Below, one piece after another: positions 22,907-49,298 of a DNA stretch of 64,000 nucleotides; the first letter of the stretch is position 1; every line of letters begins with the position of its first letter. This DNA is from Anoplopoma fimbria (taxonomy: Eukaryota > Chordata > Actinopteri > Perciformes > Anoplopomatidae), in contig NC_072449.1 of NCBI RefSeq assembly GCF_027596085.1, positions 24,526,522-24,590,521 of the forward strand. The letters run 5' to 3'. Under the pieces are notes generated by a model that was not told the DNA's origin, searched no databases, and saw only the letters and a program-made list of their open reading frames with translations. The position numbers were made by a program, and so were the translations under genes.

Positions 22907-25589
22907 TTTAAAGTTCACTTCCTAAGTGCCTCTTACTTGCAAAATCAAGTGAGAAAATAAGATCCTAAGCAAAACTAAACAGACATGGCATTACCTCCAC
23001 ACAAGACCAACAAAGAAAAACTTTAAAAGCTGTCTCCATAGTGATTACTCAATCTTTTCAGCTTGTAATCCTGACTGACACGCCCCTTTGACATCATTCT
23101 ATGCAAATCCAGCAGCAGAAAAAAATGAACTCTGTTGGGGCTCCAGCATGCAGCAGATTGAAAGTTTGCTGTTGTTGTTGTTACATATGTAGCAAAAGAA
23201 AACATGCCTTGCATTCTTTAAATTAATTACTCCACGTGTCTTTGCTTGTCAAATGAATTCTGGGAAGTTAAAAAGAAAAGCGTAATATTATCTTTTAATA
23301 TGTTTTGTTGAATCAGTCTGTTTTATATTCTCTCCATGGACTGAGGTTCCTTGACGCAGCGCTGAAATGGACTCTTTGAACAGTTGTTTGCAGTAAGGTG
23401 GCCTAGAGGGAGCCTTTCATGCTGCATGTCAGATTGGGGATTCATTCAGAGACTGCAAGGCGTTCATTCAGTGTGTGAAAGGAGAGAAAAGAAAAGAAAA
23501 CTGCTGCTCTGATTCACAAGTTTCAAAAGAGAGCTGACATGACACTTTGGCACAGAATGTTAAAACTGAATTACATTTTCTTGGAGCAATTAATTTAAGT
23601 ATATGACTAGAATTGCCAAAAGTAGTTTCTCTTTGATATCCAAAATGAATGTACTGCCTCTTTTGGGATTACCTGTATGGTTTACTGAATTGCTGTTACT
23701 ATAACACATAAAAAAACAACTGCTGTTATCCTAATGTTCTTTACATGCAGGGACACTGAGGATGAAAGCCTGTTTCTGTGTGAGACCCGCTCATTTATAT
23801 TTGCTAACACTTGGGAGAGGACAGTTCTTTGTATGACAAAGGGTCAACGCTGCTGAGAAAAGCCTGATAAATGGACATGTGAACCCCCTTTCAAGTGACT
23901 GTGAGGCCACCGGGACTTTGAGACTGTCTCCCATTACACGCAGAGGGAACTCTATCGCAGCAAAGGATTACAAAAGGTCCCTGCCCGGATTCATTGGGGT
24001 AGTGCACACACAGAGAACTTTTCTGTGGACACTTAGGTTGGACTAGAATAGTAGCACTACACTTATTTCATCTTTTGAATGTGGTCAGAATAAATCAGCA
24101 AACAGTTAGGATTAATCTTCCTTTAGTCACAAAAGAACTATACTAATTATTTTATATAACTATTTCTCTTCTCAGGTTGCAGTATACCCTTTCAATCAGA
24201 TCATTTTTGGACATTGTATCAAAGGGATCCGTTTCATTCCGAAATGTCAGCTTTTTAAAAACCAACATGGCTCAGTTTAAAATTTTGTTCCAAAACAAAA
24301 CTCCTCATCTCTTCTATACATATTGTACTATGTTGTATGTTTGCTACAAACATAATTGGTGTAGAACCTCATGTGAAGCTGAATTTAGCCAACAGTTCAG
24401 GTGCATTAACATAAGATAAAGAAACAGGCAGGATTATTGGTCTCCATAAAGGACTTTTTTTAAAGGTGAATTTTGGTGAGATAGAAAATGAAGTCCATTT
24501 CATGTTATATATGTTGATTTAGTCTTTTGAGTAAAACGTCCACAATTTCGGATGAGTTTTCTGATTAATTAAGTGTATTAGGACGGTAACCTTTTGTTTG
24601 TCCGATTTCATTTGTTTAGTGTAGGACAAGTTCTTCTTTAGAAGTTATATTCTTGTCTGACTAATACCTCACCACTGCAACATTTTTTGTGTCCTGTGAG
24701 TCCATGTGGAATGAGCACTGTTGGCATGACAAATACCCAAATGGATTGAACTTTAAACTGCACATCCTCTACAGTTTACTTAACTGTGGCGCCACCTTTT
24801 GGATTTAGGCCCCCTAAACCACAGTACAATTATAAACGTCTCACTTTTCAAAGTTACTTGGGAAAACAAAATTGAGCTGAGGAAGCCTAGCACATGAAAG
24901 GATACAAATCAGGCAGTAAAATAACACACCTCATACTGTGTAGTTTTGCATATTTCCAGAGCAATTAGAGCATTTCAATTGTAATATATAACAGCTGTAT
25001 TGTTATATTGTACACTTTCCTATATTCATGTTTCTACACTTTTGCAGTAGTGGTTTTCCTTTTTTCTAACTATATTAATTATGGAAAAATTCCTATTTCC
25101 AGGTAAATGCAATAATCCTGCAGAGCACTGACTGATTAACTATTTTAAAATCCCAGCCAATACTGTGTTTGGAATCAACAACTATGCAAAAGCTTATATT
25201 TGTAGTAAGACATGTTTGTGAACATGTTTGGTTGTTCTGCGGGGAAAACATCTCCCTTGGTCCAATTACATATTGTTACTCAGAGGACGCCTCGCTCCAG
25301 TAAAATCAAGCTGTCGAGTAGATCTTATTTTTGTTAAGAATAGCTTAATTCCACTATACTGTTGACTTATGACAGCAGAAACAAGAGTTGTGTCATCTTG
25401 CACTTACTCACTTGTGCAGCCACCAGCTATACTTTTTAAATGAAAAACATCAAAACCCAGAATATTTTAATTATTTGTGTGAATACTTGATAGGCTACAT
25501 GTTCTACACGTTTGCTCTTTGATAACTGACTGGGTGGCTTGGGAGATGTTGAGATAAATAAAATGAAAAGAAGAAAAAAACAAACTTTG
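22907..25589. other. Spacer between the Fat-like and hmgb1 genes
   Basis: About 2.7 kb. The part next to 22907 should hold the 5' untranslated region and promoter of the minus-strand Fat-like gene. No TATA box or CpG-rich block is obvious. I recognise no coding exon or repeat family. Confidence 0.4.
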
Positions 25590-26038
25590 TTTAAAAAAAA
25601 AAAAAAACGACCTTTATTGAAGACATTCTCGAATGTCCACAGCTGTGTTTGATATTAGAGTGGTATTCAAAGAACAATAAAAAGACACTGGGACAGCACA
25701 TAAAAAAATATTTTTTTGAAAATAAAGAAAAATACACTACCAACTCAGAAATCTAGTTTTTGAGTTTTAACACCTAGACTAGTTACTTTCTTACAGTTTT
25801 TTTTTTTTGACCTCCTAAATTGTTACATAATATGGCAGGGAATAAAGAACTACTACTAGAAAATCTCAAACTTAAGATATGTAGTGTTAACTTTACAAAG
25901 GAAAAGAAGAATAACACTGTACATCTTAAAAACATTAAATATACACATGTTCTTGTTCAGTCTGACTTATGTTTCAAGATGGTGAATTGAGTATATTGGG
26001 GTAATATGGCATAAACAAAACTCCCATCCCTGTGCAAT
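25590..26038 (-). other. hmgb1: 3' untranslated region of hmgb1 with polyadenylation signal
   Basis: On the minus strand the stop codon at 26041-26039 is followed by about 420 AT-rich bases, ending with a canonical AATAAA (plus-strand TTTATT at 25613-25618). A 15-base A-run on the plus strand (about 25593-25607) follows the signal. Long U-rich runs near 25797 and 25710 are visible in the transcript sense. The 3' limit is inferred from the signal, not proven. Confidence 0.6.
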
Positions 26039-27013
26039 TTACTCATCATCGTCATCATCATCGTCATCATCGTCATCCTCTTCTTCCTCATCTTCATCGT
26101 CATCATCTGCTGTAGCAGCAGAGGCTGAATCCACTGTGCCCTTTGTGCGGTAAGCAACAATATCCTGTGGAGAGCACAACAAATCTGTTTTTAGCACTAC
26201 AGAGAAACCTACCCCTTCACGTTATTCAAAGTAAATAGACACCTCAAGAACAACAAAATATGATTTTCACACGAACAAGTCAAGCTTTGTCTTTTCACCT
26301 TGTCATACTTCTCCTTCAACTTGGCAGCCTTCCTCTCATACGGCTGCTTGTTCTCTGCAGATGAGCTGTTCCACATCTCTCCCAGCTTCTTTGCCGTGTC
26401 TCCAATGGTAAGACCAGGATGCTCACTTTTTACCTTTGGGCGAAAGTCTCCACAGAATAGGAAGAATGCAGACCTGTGGGGGGAAAAAAATGTGCCAGAT
26501 AAGTTCTCTCAATCCACGTTTCACTGACAACTGTCAGAAGGAAAAAAACACGTTGGTGTGGAGCAAGATCATTATGGTACATACGGTGGTCTCTTGGGGG
26601 CATTGGGGTCCTTGAACCGCTTCTTCTTCTGGCCCTTGGGGGGATCGTAATTCTTCATGTCCCTCTCATAACGCACCTTGTCTAGTTTGGCCATATCTTC
26701 AAACTTGCCTTTCTCTTTCTGTGACATTGTCTGCGGGAAGACAAAAGCAGGTTCAAACAGATAATCTAGAAGACATGACATTGAAGTAGCTTCAAAGAAA
26801 AATATTGTATTCAGAGAATAAAAAAAGAATAACCATCATTCAGATATTGAGAGAATTTTATTTTACCTTCCATCGCTCTGAGCATTTCTTGGAAAACTCT
26901 GCAAAGTTCACAGAGGCCTCTGGATGCTTCTTCTTGTGTTCCTCACGGCATGTTTGCACAAAGTAGGCATATGAGGACATTTTGCCCTTCGGCTTCCTTG
27001 GATCCTTTCCCAT
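26039..27013 (-). CDS. hmgb1: High mobility group box protein, Hmgb1 type, 197 aa
   Basis: Four coding exons in phase: 27013-26867, 26730-26585, 26473-26299 and 26164-26039. The first begins at an acceptor (27022), so a noncoding exon lies upstream. Product: an abundant nuclear DNA-bending protein with two HMG boxes. Box A (about 8-78) has [31 protein letters not shown] (from about 88) leads into box B, which ends at KDIVAYR. The tail is a pure Asp/Glu run of 22 residues. The three redox cysteines of HMGB1 are kept (Cys22, Cys44, Cys105). The [15 protein letters not shown] junction and the tex26 neighbour favour Hmgb1 over Hmgb2 or Hmgb3. Oddity: the lysine-rich linker normally present between box B and the acidic tail is replaced by about 12 neutral residues, making the protein shorter than the 215-residue human one. 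Which teleost duplicate (1a or 1b) is not decided. Confidence 0.88.
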
Positions 27014-27490
27014 CTTGGATCGCTAAAATGGATATAAATATATATATATTTAAAAAACATATTATAAGAGAAATACATTCAAACATATTCATGCAGCAGC
27101 AGTGGCAATATCTAAATATATCCCTAGACAATTGCCCACCTCTTGCTTTGTCAGTTCCAGCTATTGTTTGAATCGGGTGTTGGGAGGAGGGTGTCTGGGA
27201 TGACTAATAATCCATTGTATGTAGAGGCCAACATGATGCATCCTTTAATATTCAACTATGCATCAGTTAAGTTGTCCTTTATTTCCAGCATGCAGTGATA
27301 TAGCAGCAAAGTTGAGGACGGAGCGTGAATGATGCGGTCTCGTCACCTTGGCCTCCTATTCAAACAGCATGTAGATGAGTAACGCTGGGTTAGCATTAGC
27401 TCCCACCGCGTTTGATTGTTCTCTCTAGCTGCTAGCCGATGTGGCTCCACTTTCCCTTTGTGTCCTATCGGGTTTGGGCTATAGCCGTGT

Positions 27491-27523
27491 GGCTAGGCTA
27501 GCTAGGCTAGCTAGCTGGCTGGC
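27491..27523. repeat. GCTAG/GGCT imperfect simple repeat
   Basis: A short run of GGCTAGGCTAGCTAG-like units followed by CTGGCTGG, largely self-complementary through repeated GCTAGC. It lies in the hmgb1 upstream region. Confidence 0.75.
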
Positions 27524-27794
27524 ATGACACACTGCTAATTTCATGAGACGATTATTAAAATGGCTGATTTGATTGCGAACAATGGCTCACGGCACATCAG
27601 CGGGCCTCGTTTTTTTGTGTTTTTTAAACCTCTCGACATTTCAGATTATTTCATTTAAAGTTTCAATCAAAGTGGCGACGAGGATGCTCCGCCTGTACGG
27701 GGGCTGCTTCAGCACCACTCATATCGTATTAACCCACCTCCACCTTCTAGCTAGCGGCATCTTCTCTGATAGCAAGGCGGCCACCATTACAGGG

Positions 27795-27834
27795 CTAGCA
27801 TAGCATAGCATAGCATAACATAGCATAGCATAGC
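27795..27834. repeat. (TAGCA)n pentanucleotide microsatellite
   Basis: About eight copies of the pentamer TAGCA with one interruption (TAACA), ending in TAGCGG. It lies about 0.8 kb upstream of the hmgb1 coding start. Confidence 0.9.
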
Positions 27835-28494
27835 GGTGCTATAGCGTTGTGAGTAGCTGGTAACACACCAGCGGACGTTACGATAACCCATGCGTAGTGG
27901 TTGTCTCGGTCATTGGGCGATATGCATTGCACCCTTGTTCAGGTTATTGGGCAACTACGCAGTTTAACAGCACAATCTTGCTATTGTGTTAGCATCCCAA
28001 CCAGCTCAGTCATGCATAATGTGCAAGGTTACAAACCGGGGTTTTTTCCCGTGCAAAAAACTTCTCACAGCCCGAGAGCTCATTCATAGCAGTCACACAA
28101 GAGACGCCGCCTGTACTAAGTGAATGTACCATGCTTACCCCAGCCACAGCGCTATATGAAGCCAGCTCTACGTCGGTACGTCTCAAACAATGGGAGGAAA
28201 AGTACCGTCAGTGCGCGGTGCTCCGGCTGCGAGGATGACTATATGTGCCTGTGTGTCGGGCTCCGGCTGTTGGACATTGGCTGCCGTCGCCTCCTTGGAG
28301 TATCTTATTGGACACGCTCTGTCTCGGTCCTGCTTGTTGTGCAGTTGGTTGTTCAAAACTAGCGGCGGTGGCGCTAAACTTGAATGTCGCACAGCCAACG
28401 CCTTTACTTTATGAAGGAGAAAACCATGGATGAACAAGAGCGGACTTGTGTGGTGGAATGATTATGCATGAGGGAGTTTACTTGAGTAAATTAA

Positions 28495-28790
28495 ATTACA
28501 TTACAGTCATTTAGCAGACGCTTTTATCCAAAGCGACTTACAGGAAGTGTATTCAACATAGGTATTCAAGAGAACTACTAGTCACCAGAAGTCATAAGTG
28601 CATCTCCTTTCTTAAACAAGCATCTTAAAGCATAAGCCAGAGCAAAAGTATAGTGCAGAGGCAGATTACTATGAAAACAATAATTGCAACAGACTAATCC
28701 GAATATAATAAGTGCTACAAACTACTACGAATAGGATAAGTGCAGTAAACAAATACAAATTCAATAAGTGCAGCATTAAATCATAATAAT
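28495..28790 (+). repeat. Dispersed teleost repeat (TTTAGCAGACGCTTTTATCC type)
   Basis: Opens with ACATTACAGTCATTTAGCAG and AAAGCGACTTACAGGAAGTG, a motif I recognise as one of the commonest interspersed repeats in fish genomes, and continues with recurring AATAAGTGC blocks. The recognisable part runs to about 28790. I leave the family name open. It fills much of the space between hmgb1 and tex26. Confidence 0.75.
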
Positions 28791-30106
28791 AGTGCTATTA
28801 CAATGTGCAATTACATGCACAACGTACACTTGTGCAATGATAGTTATAATAGTTTTAGTTTGGTTTATTTGCACAATTGAAAAATATAAAAAACACAACA
28901 TTGATAGATTATATTACAGTGCAGGAAGAGGCAGAAAGCCCACTGAAGCCTCCACCTATATAATATTTTTTTAAAAAAATCACAATACTATAACGAATGC
29001 AAAAAGAAAATACATATGGTATGAAATATTGTTGAAAAAGCATTTTTACAAGATATGATTTATAATAATAATACATTCTAAACAAGAAAACAAAATAAAA
29101 AAATGTTATTGCATTAATGTTTTTTGCAGTTATAATAGTTATTCTGTCTGTACATATAATATTTCAGTTATTGCGGATTCTTTACTGTTTTTATTGCTTA
29201 TTTGCTATTTATAATACTTACTTTTGATCTTGTTTTTTTTATTTTTTACTATGTCTCTTGTTTGCACTATACCCTATGCTGCTGTAATCCTGTACATTTC
29301 CCCGCTGCGGGACTAATAAAGGATTATCTTATTTTATCTCACTTATGTAAATGTGGATTAATACTGTCAACAAACTATCAATGAAGTTTCAAATACACAA
29401 CTGTAATTCAGAGTGCTATATTGTAATAGGCCTAACGTTATATATGATAGGCTATTACTGAATTATAATTATAATAATTATCAGATTTATTGGTCATGTA
29501 CATACATTCATATATATAGACATGAAATTTACCTTGTAAATGATCAACATGAGTGACATTTATGAATTTGCAGTAGTTTATATTGAGCCTACAAATCATT
29601 CCATAAAATAACTATATGTTTTGTAGGCCTATATAAAAATGTGTATCTGCTGAGTAAGCAGTAACTATAGCTGTCATATACAATTAATGTACAGTATTTC
29701 TCTTGGAAATGTCATTGTTGGAGATTATAGCATTGAATGAAATTAGTTCACTAAAAATACCTAGTCAGTAACAGACATAAATAAGGCAAATGGCAATGTT
29801 GAATTTTTAATGCAACATCTCCCCCCGCTGAGCAGCTCACAGTGACCATTCAATGTTGTAGGTCTCCATAACCACAGCACCTACAAACATCCTGCTGGGA
29901 TCAGCTCTGTCTCTGCTTAGCTAAAAACAATGGCTAAAAGCCAAACTTTCTTATTGTTATACACAGGGGCTCAAATTTAGGACCCACAGCTGTCTGCAAC
30001 ACTATTTTAGCAAACCACCAATGAAGTGTTGAATGAAATGGAAATGGAAAGGTTCTCATTACACTGAAAACAACCATAGCACAAGATTCCAAAACAGTGG
30101 TCACCA
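28791..30106 (+). mobile_element. hmgb1-tex26 spacer with a non-LTR retroelement 3' tail (29285-29340)
   Basis: AT-rich spacer. At 29285-29340 it carries TTTCCCCGCTGCGGGACTAA followed by TAAAGGATTATCTTATTTTATC. This is the typical 3' end of a teleost non-LTR retrotransposon in plus orientation, so a 5'-truncated copy probably ends here. The upstream extent is unclear. No coding relic of the element is visible. The tex26 promoter must lie in the right-hand part, but no element stands out. Confidence 0.5.
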
Positions 30107-32197
30107 ATGGCAACCAAAGGTAATGTTAAACCAAGGATAGCATATAGATTGAAACTTGTTTACTAACTTGAAAGTAACTTCATTGTTTTAATTGTTGTTT
30201 TATTTGATTTAGCAGGCATCTTTCTTGCATTTGTATTACATCTTGTTTTCTGTTATATATTATGTTCATCGCAATATTTGCTGTGTAATTAAGCTAAATA
30301 ATAGACTGGTACATTATATGTATTTTCTAGTTGGAATTATTATTATTTTGGAGCGTTGCAGAGTCATGTCTTAATATTGTTCATACTACTTTAATTTTCA
30401 ATTACAGCATTGTAATTATTAATGGAGAAATGTTACATATAATTTCCCTATTCATGCTTTTTCAATTTGGGGTAATTTTTGTTTATACCTGTGTAACCAA
30501 GGGCGGTATTTTCACTGGGATGGGGATATCTCCCACATTCACATTCCAAAATCCTGTTCTATTCCCCCTCAGCTGAACACCTGTCAAAAATAAAATAGTC
30601 AAACTAAAAAAAGTGTCACAATACAAAGTTTTAAATAGCATTTCTAACATTTCCATAGTTGTTATTTGCTCGAGAAATTTGAAGTTTCATTCATTGTGCA
30701 CCCAGCTCATTGTCTGTAGTTTGAAATGACACAGTACATATCAATAATTCAGGGTTGCATTCTAATGGTACATTTTTCTATAGAGGGCAAACAGTGGTGG
30801 GATCCATATGAAACATCTCATAGAAGACAATTCGTCTACCGGCCAAGGTCAGCTGCAGAGATTCTGCTGTAAGTTCGATTTACATACTCCTGGTGAAGTT
30901 ATGCATGGGCATAGAGAATATGTTAGTTGGTTTCTCTGTGTGTGTAATTGTATGTAAATGTTGATTCGTATGCAGGTGCCCAACGTCAACTTCATTTAAA
31001 GACTCCTATTCTGGACTTTTTGGTTCAACTGTGTACAACAAGGATTTTAGCTGGAAGCCACCATGTAAACCTGAATGCATTCGCACAGGAACAGCCTCGG
31101 GGCAGAGGAGAAACAACCCGCATCCCAGTCAGGTCGGTATTTAAGCTGTGTTATTTTTATGCAATTTTACATTTATAGCCGAATGCCTGGCTTGACCTCT
31201 CGCTGTGTATACCTTTAAATCAAGTTATTTTCTCTACATCAAGTCTTTCATGATGTGGAAGCTGCCTAGAGATGGCTCACGAAGCTCTGAGTACGTCGGA
31301 TTCCCTTGGAAATGTCCCCCATCTGAGGGGGAGATGCATAAGGCCTTGACAGCACAGTACAGCTCCATCTACAGATGTGACTACATGGGTATGCCTCAAG
31401 GTATGTCAAGTGTGTTGGTTCAGTCTCGTGTATGTGAAAGCATGTCAGAACAGATTAACTACTAACATTCACCAAACAGTCATAATATTTCTCTCTACAG
31501 CTCTCTATTTTGCTTTTGTTGTAAAACTTATTTGACAGGACATGATCATATTAATAATGGAGAAGGAAGACTTGCACGTCGGTACAACAGGCCTGAAATG
31601 CCACTTTCTACTGATACAGAGATGAGGGACAATTATCGCCAGCCAAAGCAAAAGCTTGAACTGCTGGGCAACTACTCTTACTATGGCTGCACAGATCCTA
31701 ACAGGGCCTGTCGGGGTATAGGTACTGTATACTAATAAAGATATGAATGTAAACACAGTGAAGAGTGGTGTCCATTTACCAAGCTAATGCTTTCTAGCAA
31801 TTGATTATCCTGTGTGTTTCAGTTCCAACTGTTGTGCAGAGACACACTCAGCAGAAAAGATCAGATTTGACAAACTACGACAGGTTTTGTGGAAAGAGAG
31901 TCACTAATGTCACAAATATGATCAAGTCTCTGCCGCCCCAGGAGCTGCAGCAGCTACACAGAACTTTACCCAAGGAGGGTAAGCATTACTGTTAACAGGT
32001 TGCCTACTGATTTTGATTATTGACAGACGGGTAATTCATGTTTTGTGTCTTTTTTCTTTGCAGAAAAGGAGGCTGTAAAATCTGCCATGAGTAGAAATGC
32101 TTATCCAACCAACGGGGATCAAGTCAATAAGCCCCCACCAGTTGTGCTTCATTCCTGCTCACCAGAGTGGATATCAAGTTGGCCAGGACCCCTCTAA
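30107..32197 (+). CDS. tex26: Testis-expressed protein 26 (TEX26), 7 exons, 294 aa
   Basis: Exons: 30107-30119, 30784-30868, 30976-31132, 31244-31400, 31539-31721, 31823-31978 and 32064-32197. All have GT/AG borders and compatible phases, giving 885 nt. Exon 1 contributes only MATK plus one base. Recognisable segments are WWDPYETSHRRQFVYRPRSA (exon 2), the DFSWKP and GTASGQRRNNPHPSQ blocks of exon 3, and repeated motifs of a basic head, PS/P, Y and G residues. This resembles the sperm-microtubule-associated type of small protein, and length and layout fit human TEX26 (289 aa). Function is poorly known; expression in testis is what gives the family its name. It is divergent from hmgb1 and followed by wdr95 on the same strand, the same order as human 13q12.3. 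AATAAA motifs at 32712 and 33012 could end the transcript. Confidence 0.87.
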
Positions 32198-33316
32198 ATC
32201 TTATTGCTGATGGTAGTAATTTGTTTATCGGTCTTTGTATTTGATGTTTTATGTAATCTTTTTCATGATAAGGACAATAATTTGAATATACTAGAACTGC
32301 ATTTAGCAGCGTGCAGATTTTGCCAGGTGTGTCTGCAACAACCACTGCCGATTGAATTATATGAAACTGGCTAACCCCTCGTCTAAACACCAATTATGCA
32401 CCAACAATATGCACACTCACCCACTAATACCCACACACATGCGCAACCGATCCATAATCTTTCTGTCATAACAATATAACATAACATAATACATTGTAAT
32501 TAATTATTTTAAAGTGTCTTGTTGTTTTTATTTGATTTAAATCAGTTATGTGTATAACTTGTGTGTTGTCATAATTCAATCTTTTTTAAAATAGCTAACA
32601 CACTAAAATGACACATAAAGCACAATGACTGAACTCAGAGATGAAAACCTCACTTCAAGTTCACAAAACTCTAAACACATATTTAGCTTTGCTTGCGATT
32701 TGTGTGAAAGCAATAAAAAAAATGGCTTTATATCTCATCGTCCCCATGGTCTGCTATCTGATGTTATGCAGTCTGTTTGGGGCTTGATAACAAAACAGAA
32801 TATAAATGTGTTGCAATGATTTAATGTGTTCGATCTTCACAGAATATCACTTTTTGATTATTCTGTTTTGCACTGTATTCTGAGTCTTTCCAAAAGGAAT
32901 ATTATTATATTTTTAATTAATTTATTCATTCCCTTGGTAGTTGAAATGGAAATGTAAAGAAAGTCACCTTTAATGAGGTGAATTGATTACTTGAAATGAT
33001 TTAGCTGACTGAATAAAGTACAGTGAAAACCCTGCAATATATTGTTAGTTTGTGAACAAGATATATCAAGGCTGTTTCTCCCCCCATAAGTGCGGGTTCT
33101 TGTCTTTAGTTTTGCAGTCTCAGTTGTCACTCTTGGTTCCTTGGTTACCCTGGGGCCACCCGCTCTTCTCAGGTGTTATGTTAGAGTGAGTGTCAGGTAG
33201 ACTAATGTGAGATCTGTCTGATTAACCTCTGTTTGGAGGTCTGACTGAGGAAATTTGCTGCACGCAAGTCTGCTTTTTACTTTACATCAACCTTCAAGAT
33301 ACAGCTTCTAACAAGG
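32198..33316. other. Spacer between tex26 and wdr95
   Basis: About 1.1 kb of AT-rich DNA. AATAAA motifs at 32712-32717 and 33012-33017 are candidate tex26 polyadenylation signals. The last 250 bases are less AT-rich and should include the wdr95 promoter and 5' untranslated region. No coding exon is seen. Confidence 0.45.
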
Positions 33317-48998
<15,682 letters not shown>

Positions 48999-49138
48999 AA
49001 GCACATTTTACCCAGAGGAACACAAGACTGGGTGAGTTATAACCATTACAACAGCAAAGACTACTGTACACATGCTATGTAAGTCTACAAAGTGACAGAT
49101 TTATATTAAGTGTGAGTGTGTCTTCTTTTGCATTTCAG

Positions 49139-49298
49139 GCTCTGTCATGAAACTGTCAGGCATACTAACAAGCTATCGAACCACAGCTCTTTGAAAGGCT
49201 TTGATGCTGTGGAGCCACTGAACACCATTGTAAGACCTGACCTCTCATTAGCAGCACTGAGGAGCTGGAGTCAACCGAATAAGAGGAAACTGTATTGA
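49139..49298 (+). other. wdr95: Candidate stranded C-terminal exon of wdr95
   Basis: A strong acceptor (TTTGCATTTCAG, ending 49138) opens a 53-codon frame ending in TGA at 49298, with plausible coding composition (RLCHETVRHTNKLS, GFDAVEPLNTI). The sequence after the wdr95 stop at 48996-48998 continues, in another frame, as KIKSTFYPEEHKT to a perfect donor (GTGAGT) after 49031, whose phase fits this exon exactly. Without one base of the GGGG at 48987-48990 the last exon would read through to 49031 and join it, giving about 1064 residues instead of 1000. Either the exon is 3' untranslated in this allele or the frameshift is an assembly error. A polyadenylation signal AATAAA follows at 49598-49603. 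Confidence 0.55.

Larger units (their letters stand above)
27023..28490. other. hmgb1 upstream region, locally CpG-rich, with a candidate 5' exon
   Basis: This stretch is richer in GC and CpG than its surroundings, especially 27300-27900 and 28140-28400, as expected for a housekeeping promoter. On the minus strand a good splice donor (GTAAGC, plus-strand 28138-28133) would end a 5' noncoding exon lying just above 28139, pairing with the acceptor at 27024-27023. No coding exon was found. Two simple repeats sit inside it. Confidence 0.35.
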
